From the NCBI RefSeq assembly GCF_028069655.1, contig NZ_JAMCOS010000001.1, positions 2,138,001 to 2,202,000 of the forward strand: DNA of 64,000 nt, written 5' to 3'. Of the stretch, positions 46,848-55,733 are shown piece by piece (positions within the stretch are counted from its first letter, which is position 1; each line of letters opens with the position of its first letter). The notes below the pieces were generated by a model. The model searched no databases, was not told the DNA's origin, and saw only the letters and a list, made by a program, of their open reading frames with translations. Source of the stretch: Acidovorax sp. NCPPB 4044 (GTDB taxonomy: Bacteria > Pseudomonadota > Gammaproteobacteria > Burkholderiales > Burkholderiaceae_C). A program made the position numbers and the translations under genes.

Positions 46848-47684
46848 TCACCAGGCAACATCGCAGGCAGGAGCCTGTGCCATGGCCTTGCGCAGATGCG
46901 CCAAACCTTGCCGATGCAGCTGGGAGACTCGGCTGCGTGATACGCCCAGCATGTGCCCGATTTCATCGAAGGCGATGCCTTGCAGATAATGGCAACGAAT
47001 CACCAGGCGCTCCTGATCTGCGAGGCGAAGGACCAGATCGCGCAGCAGGCTTTGCCAATGCTGGCGCTCACGCTTGCGAAAGTAGATCACTTCCGGGGAA
47101 AGCACAGAAGGGAGCTCATCCGGCGCGTCCGTACCGATCATGCCGGTGCCTTCCAGCATGACGCCGAGCGCCAATCCAATGCCCACCTCTGCAAGATAGG
47201 CCAGCAGTTCACTGACTGGCGGTTGGGACCCCGTTGCTTCGTGATCCACGTCGGCCGTGCCGGTCATGAGCGCTGCTGCCTCGGCCGCGGCCTCCAACCG
47301 CTCGCTGTGCAAACGCTTCTGCAGCGCAATCTGCTGGTTCTTCTCTGTCAGCTTCTCGAGTCCGTTCAGAACCGTGCCCCGGATCCTGTAGCTGGCATAG
47401 GTCTTGAAATGGGCGCCCTGCCCTGGTCGATATCGGTCGACGGCTTCCATCAGGCCCATGCTGGCCAACTGAAAGTAGTCGGCAAACTCCACCTCGTCGT
47501 GGAAGCGGCCCTTGAAAAGAACGGCGGCCAGCATGCGGGCGTATGGGAGATATTGCTCGATCAGCGTTGCCCGGGCGTCCGGATCTTTCTGCCCCACCCA
47601 CTGCATCCACAGCGCATCCTCATCCCCCGAGGATGCCGATGCCGATGCCGATGCTGTGGCCATGGATTCGACCGCCTGGAACAT
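46848..47684 (-). CDS. fliA: Flagellar-type RNA polymerase sigma factor (FliA/sigma-28 family)
   Basis: A 278-residue sigma-70 family protein. Region 2 is clear (FADYFQLASMGLMEAVDRYR, then GAHFKTYASYRIRGTVLNGL, as in FliA), region 3 is shortened and diverged, and region 4 is clear (QERLVIRCHYLQGIAFDEIG, GVSRSRVSQLHRQGLAHLRK). It is somewhat longer than the usual 240. The extra length is partly an Ala/Ser repeat near the N-terminus; Met at 47663 is an alternative start. It would direct late flagellar genes, probably of this cluster only, as LafS-type sigma factors do in lateral systems. Confidence 0.85.
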   Translation of the reverse strand: MFQAVESMATASASASASSGDEDALWMQWVGQKDPDARATLIEQYLPYARMLAAVLFKGRFHDEVEFADYFQLASMGLMEAVDRYRPGQGAHFKTYASYRIRGTVLNGLEKLTEKNQQIALQKRLHSERLEAAAEAAALMTGTADVDHEATGSQPPVSELLAYLAEVGIGLALGVMLEGTGMIGTDAPDELPSVLSPEVIYFRKRERQHWQSLLRDLVLRLADQERLVIRCHYLQGIAFDEIGHMLGVSRSRVSQLHRQGLAHLRKAMAQAPACDVAW

Positions 47685-47695
47685 CCCGATGCCGT

Positions 47696-48472
47696 TCAGT
47701 GAAAGCTGCCGACCAGCGCTTTGAGCAGCAAGCCCCAGCCATCGATGAGGATGAACATGAGGATCTTGACCGGCAGTGCGATCGTGGTGGGCGGCATCAT
47801 CATCATGCCCAGCGTCATGAGCACGCTGGAGACGATCAGGTCGATCAGTAGAAACGGCAGAAACACCACGAAGCCGATCTGGAATGCTGCGCGCAATTCC
47901 GACAGCATGAAGGCGGGGATCAATTGCACATTGCTGATGTCGTCCATCGAACGCGGAGGCGGTGCCTTGGACAACTCCACCATCAGCGCAAGATCCTGTT
48001 CGCGGGTCTGGCGCACCATGAAGTCGCGCAGCGGTGCCATGCCCTTGGCAAAGCCCTGTTCCATGCCGACCTTGCCCGACATGAAAGGTTGCAAGGCTTC
48101 GCGATTCACCTTCTCGAGAACCGGTGACATGGTGAACAGCGTGAGAAACAGTGCCAGACCGATCAGCACGGTATTGGGCGGAGTTTCGTTCATGCCAATG
48201 GCGTGGCGCAGCATCGACAGCACCACGATGATGCGCAGGAAGCTGGTAATGCAGACAAGCAGTGCAGGCAGCACGGCAAGTACCGTGAGACCGATCACGA
48301 TGCGCAGCGCCTGTGAGGTTTCAGCGCCGTTCACCCAGGTCGAGGTGCCGTTACCCTGCGCCCAGGCCGTGCCGGCGGCGCCCAGCAGACACGCAGCAGC
48401 GCCGGTCAGCAACAGCGCCCTCGGGTTGCGCAACGGTGCTTTCGCCCGAAGGTATACCGATCCTCGTTTCAT
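47696..48472 (-). CDS. fliP: Flagellar export gate protein FliP
   Basis: A 258-residue membrane protein of the flagellar type III export gate. The start at 48472 has GGAGGAG upstream. A signal-peptide-like N-terminus (LLLTGAAACLLGAAGTAWAQ) precedes the FliP core: LLVCITSFLRIIVVLSMLRH, NTVLIGLALFLTLFTM, FQIGFVVFLPFLLIDLIVSS, LMTLGMMMMPPTTIALPVKI. Length matches the family (about 245-255). It overlaps fliO by 4 bases. fliQ and fliR, which usually follow, are not here; the sigma gene follows instead. Confidence 0.95.
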   Translation of the reverse strand: MKRGSVYLRAKAPLRNPRALLLTGAAACLLGAAGTAWAQGNGTSTWVNGAETSQALRIVIGLTVLAVLPALLVCITSFLRIIVVLSMLRHAIGMNETPPNTVLIGLALFLTLFTMSPVLEKVNREALQPFMSGKVGMEQGFAKGMAPLRDFMVRQTREQDLALMVELSKAPPPRSMDDISNVQLIPAFMLSELRAAFQIGFVVFLPFLLIDLIVSSVLMTLGMMMMPPTTIALPVKILMFILIDGWGLLLKALVGSFH

Positions 48473-48864
48473 GGGAGCTCCTCCCCCATACCGGGACCGG
48501 GCAGTTCTTTTTCCGGCCCCGCTCCGTCGGCAAGCACATTGATCGCCTGGGGAGCGCACCCTATCAGGATGCGGCGTCCATGCCACTGCACCTCATGCAC
48601 GCTGTGCTGCGGAGTCAGCCGGACGCTGGATACCACTTCGACCGTTCGACCGGTCCGCTGTTGCACCCTTGCAATCCATTGGCCGAGAGCTCCAGGTCGG
48701 ACCGCCTGTTTGTCAGGCTGCCGCGTTGCCCGATGCTTGCGCCACACGCCAGCAAACAGCGCAATCAACAGAACGAATACGCCAAGCCAGGCCAGCTCCG
48801 TTGCAGGAAAAGTATTGGCCCCGTCGGGCTCCCTGCGCAATGGAATGGATTCCGGAAATGCCAT
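48469..48864 (-). CDS. fliO: Flagellar protein FliO
   Basis: A 131-residue protein with one membrane helix (ELAWLGVFVLLIALFAGVW) followed by a cytoplasmic domain with the typical beta pattern (VEVVSSVRLTPQHSVHEVQW, RRILIGCAPQAINVL). FliO helps assemble the FliPQR gate. It lies between fliN and fliP, its normal place, and overlaps fliP by ATGA. Confidence 0.85.
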   Translation of the reverse strand: MAFPESIPLRREPDGANTFPATELAWLGVFVLLIALFAGVWRKHRATRQPDKQAVRPGALGQWIARVQQRTGRTVEVVSSVRLTPQHSVHEVQWHGRRILIGCAPQAINVLADGAGPEKELPGPGMGEELP

Positions 48865-48868
48865 GGCA

Positions 48869-49261
48869 TCACGCTGAAGTATCGGGCGTCAGACTGAGCG
48901 GCACCGGCAGCTCCGTGAGTTTCACGGCGAAACGATCGCCCACGGCTACCAATTGACCCCGCGCCACCACCTGCCCCTCCAGAACGAGGTCGACGGCCTG
49001 CTCCAGACCTCGGTCCAGCACGAGGACTTGGTTCGCCTGTGCATTCAGCAGCTCGCCTACGGTCAGCGTGGCCGACCCAACGCAGACCTGGAGTGTGGCC
49101 CGCAACTGGTGGAGGGGTTGGAAACTGGGAAGCAGCTTGCTCTCAGGATCGGTGCCCGCCGGGTGCGAAGCCTCCAGGGCAGGCAGTGCCAACGGATGGA
49201 CAGCGGTAGGTTTTTCGGGGGCAGATGGCTGCGGCATGGTAGGAGTCGAGAGAGGATTCAT
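48869..49261 (-). CDS. fliN: Flagellar C-ring protein FliN
   Basis: A 130-residue protein. A proline-rich N-terminal half is followed by a SpoA (surface presentation of antigens) domain: ATLQVCVGSATLTVGELLNA, VLVLDRGLEQAVDLVLEGQV, ARGQLVAVGDRFAVKLTEL. Length and domain match FliN. It forms the base of the C-ring with FliM. The gene overlaps the preceding fliM-like gene by 4 bases and is followed closely by fliO. Confidence 0.88.
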   Translation of the reverse strand: MNPLSTPTMPQPSAPEKPTAVHPLALPALEASHPAGTDPESKLLPSFQPLHQLRATLQVCVGSATLTVGELLNAQANQVLVLDRGLEQAVDLVLEGQVVARGQLVAVGDRFAVKLTELPVPLSLTPDTSA

Positions 49262-50064
49262 AAGGAGCCGGTTTGAAGTTCAACCGCCATTTGCCCATCG
49301 ACCTGGCCCAGCCAGGCTGTGCATAGCGGCGGCCTTGCCGCCACAGGGCTGGGGAAGGTGCGAGGCGCAGGGGCCAGATGCAAAAATGCGGGGTCGCCCA
49401 GGCAATGGTCCAGGGTGACCACATCGCCTGCCGATAGCGACTGCAATTGGGCCACGGTGAGGGAAACGGACTGCAGGTGCACCTGCACAGTCAATCGATG
49501 GCCTGCGATGGCATGGTCCAGGGGAACCAGGTGCGACTTCCCCCCGCGCTCCACCACGTCGGCTCCAGCGCGAGGCGCAGTCTGCAGCTTCAGGATTCGT
49601 TCGACAGCGGCTCCGTCCAGAAGGCGGCACCATGTCCCCTCGGCCCAGGGGAACAGCGCGGTCAACGACCCGGACCAGGCCTGCAAGGGATGCAAGGGCA
49701 GAACTTCGGGGGCCACCGCGCCGAGCGATGTCTGCCATGCACGCCATGCACGGGTCCTGAGGTCAGAGGCCATGTCTCGGCTCCCCACCGCAGATCCCGA
49801 AGGCGATTCCCCGAACAACCATGCCTGCAATTCACGCTCCGCCGCGGCGTCGTCCAGCGCGCATGGTGGAGCAGTGCTTGTATCGATGACAACCACGTCT
49901 CCGACTGGCAGCCCCCAATCGCGGCACCATGCCTCGTAGACAGCTTGGCAGGCATTCCGGACGATGGCCATGCTGGCATGGTTCCAGGCACGCAGCGGCC
50001 GAGACAGGAGGCGCGAATCTTCTGGAGAGAGCAGCATTGGCCCTGATGCTTCCGAGCTGGCCAT
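49258..50064 (-). CDS. fliM: FliM-position SpoA-domain C-ring protein
   Basis: A 268-residue protein, shorter than normal FliM (about 330). The C-terminal SpoA domain is visible (LTVQVHLQSVSLTVAQLQSL, DVVTLDHCLGDPAFLHLA, TAWLGQVDGQMAVEL). The start MASSEASGPMLLSPEDSRLL shows no LSQDEIDALL-like peptide, which in FliM binds CheY, and the middle domain is poorly conserved, without the usual GGxG region. By position between flgE and fliN it is the FliM equivalent; by appearance it is closer to SctQ/HrcQ-like proteins. Start at 50064 leaves a 2-base gap to flgE. Confidence 0.72.
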   Translation of the reverse strand: MASSEASGPMLLSPEDSRLLSRPLRAWNHASMAIVRNACQAVYEAWCRDWGLPVGDVVVIDTSTAPPCALDDAAAERELQAWLFGESPSGSAVGSRDMASDLRTRAWRAWQTSLGAVAPEVLPLHPLQAWSGSLTALFPWAEGTWCRLLDGAAVERILKLQTAPRAGADVVERGGKSHLVPLDHAIAGHRLTVQVHLQSVSLTVAQLQSLSAGDVVTLDHCLGDPAFLHLAPAPRTFPSPVAARPPLCTAWLGQVDGQMAVELQTGSL

Positions 50065-50066
50065 GA

Positions 50067-51242
50067 TCAGCGGCTCTTCATCGAAAAGAGTTCTTGCAGC
50101 ATTTCGTTGGCTGTGGAGATCACCTGGGAGCTGGCTTGGTAACCGCGCTGCATGATGACCAGGTCGCTGAACTCCTGTGACAGGTCCACGTTCGAGATTT
50201 CGATGTAGCCAGAGCGAACAGACCCGAAGGCGCCCCCGGCCACGCCGCTGTGCCATGCACGGCCATCCAGCGCTTCGAACTCGTTGTCGCCTGCAGAGCC
50301 CACGGCCTCGGTCGTATCGAAACGCCCCAAGGACAGGCGCGCGCCTTTCGCGGTCTGGCCGTTTGCATAGGTGAGCACCAGCGTTCCTGTGGCGTCGAAA
50401 GAGGCAGAACTCAATTCAGCCGGTGCAAATCCGTCTTGCGATGCGAAGGCGAGCGTGGAAAGGGTGCCCGAGGCGAAGGACGTGACGTCCGTGCCGAAGT
50501 CCAAGGTCAGTGGCAGGGCGGCTTGCCCGGCTGGCGTGTAGCTGAAAGCCAGCTTGCCGGTGGCTGCCGTGGGTTTTCCGTCCTGGAAAATCAATTCCTG
50601 GGTCCCCACGACGGTGGTTCCGTCCATGAGCTCCACCTTCCAGCTGCCGGGGGTGGTGCTGTTCGTGCTGGTCAGCTTTGCGGTGAGCAGATGTTCTCCC
50701 CCTGCGGCGTCGAAGACCCGAACCCCGTTGATGGTCTGATCGGTGCCGGTGCTCGAGAGATTGCCTGTGAACTTCACCACTGCGGTCGCCTTGCCGGCAC
50801 TGGTCTTGAGGTTGGCAATGCTGATTTCCGACGGCGACCCGTCCGCCCCGACCCCCATCACCGTCGCCCCTTTGCCCTGGCTGACGAGCACACCGTCGCT
50901 GTTGAACTGGAACTGTCCGGCGCGGGTGTAGCGGATGCTGCCATCGCTGCCCTTCAAGGTGAAAAGCCCTTGTCCGTCGATGGCAAGGTCCAGCCCATTG
51001 CCTGTCTGGCGAAGTTCGCCAGACTTGAACGACATGGAGGTGCCCATGGTGCTCACGCCGTAGCCCATTTGCCCGAACTGCCGACCGGTGTAGCCCCCGT
51101 TGGAATAGAAGGCATCCGAGAAGCGCAGCGACGCGCTCTTGAAACCGGGGGTATTGAGGTTGGTCGTGTTGTTGGCGATGACCCGCAAGCCACGGGAAAA
51201 GCTGGAAAGCCCCGTCATGCCGACGTAGATGGATTCAATCAT
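50067..51242 (-). CDS. flgE: Flagellar hook protein FlgE
   Basis: A 391-residue rod/hook-family protein, about the usual length for hook protein. The N-terminal motif MIESIYVGMTGLSSFSRGLR with NTTNLNTPGFKS and the C-terminal SGYIEISNVDLSQEFSDLVI, QRGYQASSQVISTANEMLQE are the conserved coiled-coil ends; the middle has the D1 pattern LAIDGQGLFTLKGSDGS and IRYTRAGQFQFNSDG. Exported by the flagellar type III system; follows flgD as in other operons. Confidence 0.93.
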   Translation of the reverse strand: MIESIYVGMTGLSSFSRGLRVIANNTTNLNTPGFKSASLRFSDAFYSNGGYTGRQFGQMGYGVSTMGTSMSFKSGELRQTGNGLDLAIDGQGLFTLKGSDGSIRYTRAGQFQFNSDGVLVSQGKGATVMGVGADGSPSEISIANLKTSAGKATAVVKFTGNLSSTGTDQTINGVRVFDAAGGEHLLTAKLTSTNSTTPGSWKVELMDGTTVVGTQELIFQDGKPTAATGKLAFSYTPAGQAALPLTLDFGTDVTSFASGTLSTLAFASQDGFAPAELSSASFDATGTLVLTYANGQTAKGARLSLGRFDTTEAVGSAGDNEFEALDGRAWHSGVAGGAFGSVRSGYIEISNVDLSQEFSDLVIMQRGYQASSQVISTANEMLQELFSMKSR

Positions 51243-51264
51243 GAGAACTCCTGAATACGCCCGT

Positions 51265-51663
51265 TCAACGCACGGCCAGGATCTGGCTCAGGCTGATGTC
51301 TTGCAGAGTGGCCCCCGCGCTGGTGCGCAGGGTGATGAGTGGCGACTCCCCGGACAGCGACAGAGCGACCACCGTGCCGGTCAGCGTGCCGCCGGTGGCG
51401 TTGACGTCCACCGTACGGCCGATCAGGCCCACCGATTGCAGCGCTGCCTGGTTTCCGATCAACGTCGTGATCTTGTTGTTGAGCTGCTGGGTCTGCTCCA
51501 GGCTGGTGAACTGGGCCATCTGCGCCATGAACTGCTGGTTGTCCATCGGCTTCATGGGGTCCTGGTAGGTCAGTTGGGTCAGCAGGATCTTCATGAAATC
51601 CTCCTGGCCCAGACCGTTTGCGCGAAGACCTGTGGTCGCATTGCTGATGCCACTGATGCTCAT
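51265..51663 (-). CDS. flgD: Hook-capping protein FlgD
   Basis: A short FlgD of 132 residues (usual length about 220). The N-terminal export/capping region is conserved (GQEDFMKILLTQLTYQDPMK, QFMAQMAQFTSLEQTQQLNN), with IGRTVDV following; the C-terminal FlgD Ig-like and Tudor-like domains are reduced to one short beta stretch. The start codon overlaps the fliK stop by 4 bases. Serves as a scaffold for hook growth. Confidence 0.88.
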   Translation of the reverse strand: MSISGISNATTGLRANGLGQEDFMKILLTQLTYQDPMKPMDNQQFMAQMAQFTSLEQTQQLNNKITTLIGNQAALQSVGLIGRTVDVNATGGTLTGTVVALSLSGESPLITLRTSAGATLQDISLSQILAVR

Positions 51664-52868
51664 AAATTGCCCTTCTGAAAAATAGAAGAAAAGAGGTCCG
51701 TGCGCGATGGCCCGGCAAATGGGGGCGCAGCGACGATGTCTGTGAAGCGCGGCGTTGTAGGGAGCTGGTGGGACACAGGACTTTCGCAATCGAACACCAC
51801 CTGACCGTTGCAGACCACGCGCACCAGTCGTTGCCCCTGCTCGCGCAGGGATCTTTGGAGCGACGGCACCAGAGCAGCGGACTGAAACCCCACCTGCGAA
51901 GCCGTCCCATCCATCCCTAGCCAGAGTTCGACCCCCGCCGCCGACCACTGGGCATGCACGCGGGTCCCTGGCGCAGGCTGCTTCTCGGAGGCCGGAAGTC
52001 GCGCATTTGCCCGGCTTGCCGACGCAGAGAACGCGGCGCCCTGCTGGCGAGGTACTCCTCCATCTGGTCGCAGTGGCGCCGCGACAGCCGCATCTGGATC
52101 GTCGGATGCTGCGAACGCAGCCATTGCGTCGGCCACCAAAGTGGGATGCCCCGCCATGGGCGAAGACGTGATCCCTGTTGGTATCAGGAGCACCGAGCCT
52201 GCCGGAACCGGGTGGCTTTTTGACGCGGGCGAATGTGCCAGGGGATCCGACGGGCTGGCCGCGGAATCGAGGACATTGCTCCCCTTGAGCCAACCGTCTT
52301 GCTCCGAACGGGATTTCACGAAGCCCTGCGGGCCCGAGGCTGCGCTCGCATGGCTGCTGTTCGGAACTGCTGTCCGGTTGGCTCGACCCGGGCTGGCCTC
52401 GACGTCTTCACGCATTCCGCTTGCGCGAGAATGGGCTGATCCCAGCGCCTCGCCGCGCAAGGCTTCTCCGCCACCAGGTTCTTGCTGGGCCGCTTTCGCC
52501 GCAGCGTTTGGCAGTGCCTCGTGGGTCTGCCGCTCATACAAGCCCGCTCGCGGTTGCAGAAGCTGCCGATGAGCCACCGGGAATGAGGAAACTGCTCGTG
52601 GTGCCGCCGCCGAAAGACGGGATGCCGCGGCGCGTGGCACAGCATGGGTATTGGGTGCAGGCACGGCCTCGGTCTGCGCGAAAGGCTGAAACCAACCGGC
52701 CAGTTGTGTCCGTTCCATTTCCCGCAGCCACGCCTGCCGAACCGCCGCGGGTTGCCGTGACGGCTCGCCTTCGTTTCCTGGCAAGGAAGAACGGCTGCCC
52801 TGCGTTGTCGGCATGCGGCCAGCAGCCTCTCCTTGAAAGCGAGCCATTGCTGCCTCGAGATTCGTCAT
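51660..52868 (-). CDS. fliK: FliK-like hook-length control protein (by position)
   Basis: A 402-residue protein with a long Ala/Pro/Gln/Ser-rich N-terminal region without secondary structure and a short globular C-terminal part (GVELWLGMDGTASQVGFQSA, LVPSLQRSLREQGQRLVRVV) where FliK has its specificity-switch domain. Sequence similarity by eye is weak; assignment rests on composition, length and position between fliJ and flgD. Start at 52868 overlaps the fliJ stop by ATGA. Confidence 0.6.
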   Translation of the reverse strand: MTNLEAAMARFQGEAAGRMPTTQGSRSSLPGNEGEPSRQPAAVRQAWLREMERTQLAGWFQPFAQTEAVPAPNTHAVPRAAASRLSAAAPRAVSSFPVAHRQLLQPRAGLYERQTHEALPNAAAKAAQQEPGGGEALRGEALGSAHSRASGMREDVEASPGRANRTAVPNSSHASAASGPQGFVKSRSEQDGWLKGSNVLDSAASPSDPLAHSPASKSHPVPAGSVLLIPTGITSSPMAGHPTLVADAMAAFAASDDPDAAVAAPLRPDGGVPRQQGAAFSASASRANARLPASEKQPAPGTRVHAQWSAAGVELWLGMDGTASQVGFQSAALVPSLQRSLREQGQRLVRVVCNGQVVFDCESPVSHQLPTTPRFTDIVAAPPFAGPSRTDLFSSIFQKGNL

Positions 52869-53380
52869 GGTGCCACCTCGCCGGATGTCGGTCGCTGCCT
52901 GGCCCGCAGCGGAATGCGGCCTATCCAGTCGCGATCGGCTTCCGCGGCCTGCACTCGCGTTACCTCCTGCGCATACTCTCGCAACGCGATTGACCGGTGC
53001 TCCTGAAGTCCGTCGATCGTGCGCTGCTGAGCAACGAATTCCTCGTGGAGCGAAGCTTTCTGCGCGTGGAGAGACTGGATTTCCTGGTCCTGCGTTTCGA
53101 TCCGTTGCCGTACGTCTGCGAGGTACGCGAGCCCGCGCTGGTGCATATGCGGGTCGAGCCGGGCTCGGGTCCACTGCAGCATCTGGCGGGCCTGTCCCTC
53201 GAACTGCAGGTGAAGGCCTCGCCGCGAATCCTGAGCGCACAGCAGTTGTTTCTGGACCTGTGCAAGCTTTCCCTCCAGACGCTCCAGTTGCCATTCCTGT
53301 TTGCGCAGGTAGGGCTCCAACGGATAGGAGAAACCCCGCAAGTCCACTTGCGAGAACACCGCATCGTTCGTTCGCTCCAT
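52865..53380 (-). CDS. fliJ: Flagellar export chaperone FliJ
   Basis: A 171-residue almost entirely coiled-coil protein (RKQEWQLERLEGKLAQVQKQ, VRQRIETQDQEIQSLHAQKA, AQQRTIDGLQEHRSIALREY), typical of FliJ (about 145-150), the central stalk of the FliI ATPase. It directly follows fliI; its ATG shares one base with the fliI stop codon (TGATG). Confidence 0.8.
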   Translation of the reverse strand: MERTNDAVFSQVDLRGFSYPLEPYLRKQEWQLERLEGKLAQVQKQLLCAQDSRRGLHLQFEGQARQMLQWTRARLDPHMHQRGLAYLADVRQRIETQDQEIQSLHAQKASLHEEFVAQQRTIDGLQEHRSIALREYAQEVTRVQAAEADRDWIGRIPLRARQRPTSGEVAP

Positions 53381-54831
53381 CAATGGGCTCCTTTCGGCGC
53401 GCCAGCGGCCTTTTGCGGCCCGAGCGAATAACTGAAGTTGTGGATCGCGGCAGCGGGTGGCCGGGGTGCAGCCACTGCGGGGCGATCGGGCCACAGCAGC
53501 GTCCGCAAGGCCCGCATTGCGTCAGCCCGCGAGATCCCTCCTTCTTTTTGCGACAGCCATTCCTGCAATCCAGGCGCCAATGAGAGCGCTTGGTCGAGTT
53601 CGGGATTGGCGCCTTGCTCGTACGCTCCAATGTCGACCAGCTGGCGGTTGCGGTGCAACAGCGCCAAGTACCTCACGGCATCGGATATCAACTCCTGTTC
53701 TTCCGCGCTGGTGAGGTCGGGCAGAAGCCGGCTGGCACTGCGTAGCACGTCGACAGCCGGGTAGCGCCCTTCATGCGCGATGTCCCGTGACAGCACGACG
53801 TGTCCGTCGAGAATGGAACGCAGGCTGTCAGCGATGGGTTCGTTCATGTCATCGCCTTCAACCAGCACGGTGAACAGCGCAGTGATGGAACCTCCGGAGG
53901 GTGCTGTGCCACACCGCTCGCAGAGTTGCGGGAGCTCCGCAAACACCGACGGTGTGTACCCGCGGGCGGTCGGAGGCTCTCCCGCCGCAAGGCCTACTTC
54001 ACGCCGTGCCATGGCCAGCCGGGTCACCGAGTCCATGGTGAGCAGCACCTGCTGGCCCGCATCCCTGAAGTACTCGGCAATGGTCACCGCGGCATGGGCG
54101 GCCCGGATTCGGGCCAATGCAGGCTGGTCCGAGGTCGCCACCACGACGACCGACCGCTTCAGCCCTTCGGGGCCCAGTTGCTTGTCGATGAATTCGCGCA
54201 CTTCCCTCCCGCGCTCGCCGATGAGCGCGATCACGTTGATGTCGGCGATGACATGCCGCGCGATCATTCCGAGCAACGTGCTTTTCCCGACTCCGCTGCC
54301 CGCGAAGATGCCGACACGCTGCCCCTGTCCGAGCGTCAGCAGACCGTCGAGACAGCGCACTCCGGTCTGCAGTACCCGATGGATGCGAGGACGCTGCATG
54401 GGGTTGACAGGGGGCGCGTGCAATGGGCGGTGGTCCGGGGCGACCGGATCCGGTAGCGAATCCAGCGAGCGTCCGAAGCCGTCGATCACGCGGCCCAGCA
54501 GCGCTGGACCGACGCCGAACCTGGCTTGCCGCCCGACGGCTACCACCTCCGCGCCGGCAGAGACACCTTGCAGGCTTCCGTAAGGCATGAGTGTGAGCAA
54601 CTCCCCACGCAGCCCGACCACTTCTGCAAGGACGTCGGGAAGTACCTGTCCCGTCTGTTGCCGGGGGCGGATACGGCAGAGTTCGCCCACTGTCGCATCG
54701 GGGCCCTGCGATTCGATGGACAACCCCTGCATTTGTCGTACCCAACCGACGCGGCGCATCAGTTCCACATCCCGCAGAGCAGCACGGTAGGACTCCAGGC
54801 CTGCAGGCACTAAGGGCAGGGTTCCGTTCAT
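53380..54831 (-). CDS. fliI: Flagellum-specific ATPase FliI
   Basis: A 483-residue ATPase of the type III export apparatus, F1-beta-like. Walker A is GIFAGSGVGKSTLLGMIA; Walker B region VLLTMDSVTRLAMARREVGL; the family signature AGEPPTARGYTPSVFAELPQ follows. Slightly longer than the usual 440-460 because of both ends. The start at 54831 (MNGTLPLVPAGLES) is set by the 4-base overlap with fliH. Confidence 0.95.
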   Translation of the reverse strand: MNGTLPLVPAGLESYRAALRDVELMRRVGWVRQMQGLSIESQGPDATVGELCRIRPRQQTGQVLPDVLAEVVGLRGELLTLMPYGSLQGVSAGAEVVAVGRQARFGVGPALLGRVIDGFGRSLDSLPDPVAPDHRPLHAPPVNPMQRPRIHRVLQTGVRCLDGLLTLGQGQRVGIFAGSGVGKSTLLGMIARHVIADINVIALIGERGREVREFIDKQLGPEGLKRSVVVVATSDQPALARIRAAHAAVTIAEYFRDAGQQVLLTMDSVTRLAMARREVGLAAGEPPTARGYTPSVFAELPQLCERCGTAPSGGSITALFTVLVEGDDMNEPIADSLRSILDGHVVLSRDIAHEGRYPAVDVLRSASRLLPDLTSAEEQELISDAVRYLALLHRNRQLVDIGAYEQGANPELDQALSLAPGLQEWLSQKEGGISRADAMRALRTLLWPDRPAVAAPRPPAAAIHNFSYSLGPQKAAGAPKGAH

Positions 54832-55733
54832 GCCATGCGCTCCTGCGCCAATGCCTGCAGCGCTGCATGCTTGCGCGATGCACGTATCTCCACCAGTCGG
54901 GCTGCAAGAGCTTCCAGCTGGTGTTCCAGGCGCGCATCCAGAGCGCCCTCGCCCGCCCGTATCAGGCACCCGCCAAGGCGCACTTCGGCGTCGGCAACCC
55001 AGCGCAAGGTCTGGCGCTGGGCATCGAAACCGCGCGACGACAGATGGTCCAGCGTGACCACATCGCCCTGCAGCAACGCCAGGTCGTCAGGATGCAGATG
55101 CACGCTCAGCGGGTGGCGGCCGTGCCAGGCCTGCAGCGTCTTGTGGAGCACTGCGCGAACGCCCTCCCTGCTGGCTAACTGGTCTCCGATGACTCTGCAC
55201 AAGGCCTCGAAAGACAGTTCGAGCATGTCGTCTTCCGCCGCTTCCAGGCTGCGTTTCCGCTCGGCAGCCATTTGTTCCATCAGCCGATCGACCGCTTCAA
55301 GGCGCCGCGCCAATTCCTGCGTCCGGGCCTGAAGTTCCTGCTGCTGCTTCCGGGTGGCTCGCTGTGCTTCTTCCAGGGCCTGGCGCACCAACCCTTGTGC
55401 GAGCGACTGTGCCCTCTGCTCGATGTCGTCGTCGGCAATGCGGCGGCCTTCCTGCAGGCCTCGCTCATAGCCTTCGTCACGCCCCTGCGCTTTCCAAAGC
55501 GCCTCATTTTCCGATGCGTCTGCCGGGCAGGGCAGCACGGCGGGAGACAGGCTTTCAGAAGCCATCGCTGCCCCAGCCGCCGAGATCCCTTGCGAGGTCT
55601 GGCAGGTCTGTAGAGAATCAAGTGGCGGCAGGGCGACGCCCTTCGCATGGGCCATCCCGCGAGCAGCCCGGCCGACCGGCACCGCATCTCCGAAAGATGA
55701 GGCCGAGCGCAGAATTCTCAGATCCTGGTTCAT
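54828..55733 (-). CDS. fliH: Flagellar export regulator FliH
   Basis: A 301-residue protein, negative regulator and membrane anchor of FliI. It has the typical central region GRDEGYERGLQEGRRIADDD (GxxxG-like repeats), a long helix (RATRKQQQELQARTQELARR) and the C-terminal stalk-like domain (RVIGDQLASREGVRAVLHKT, VHLHPDDLALLQGDVV, EVRLGGCLIRAGEGALDARL). Longer than average (about 230-250). 4-base overlaps on both sides. Confidence 0.88.
   Translation of the reverse strand: MNQDLRILRSASSFGDAVPVGRAARGMAHAKGVALPPLDSLQTCQTSQGISAAGAAMASESLSPAVLPCPADASENEALWKAQGRDEGYERGLQEGRRIADDDIEQRAQSLAQGLVRQALEEAQRATRKQQQELQARTQELARRLEAVDRLMEQMAAERKRSLEAAEDDMLELSFEALCRVIGDQLASREGVRAVLHKTLQAWHGRHPLSVHLHPDDLALLQGDVVTLDHLSSRGFDAQRQTLRWVADAEVRLGGCLIRAGEGALDARLEHQLEALAARLVEIRASRKHAALQALAQERMA

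Noticed and set aside
51265..53630. Longer minus-strand forms of flgD and fliK reaching into upstream genes
   Set aside because: The family N-termini and the ATGA overlaps fix the starts at 51663 and 52868; the extensions are out-of-frame readings of neighbouring genes.
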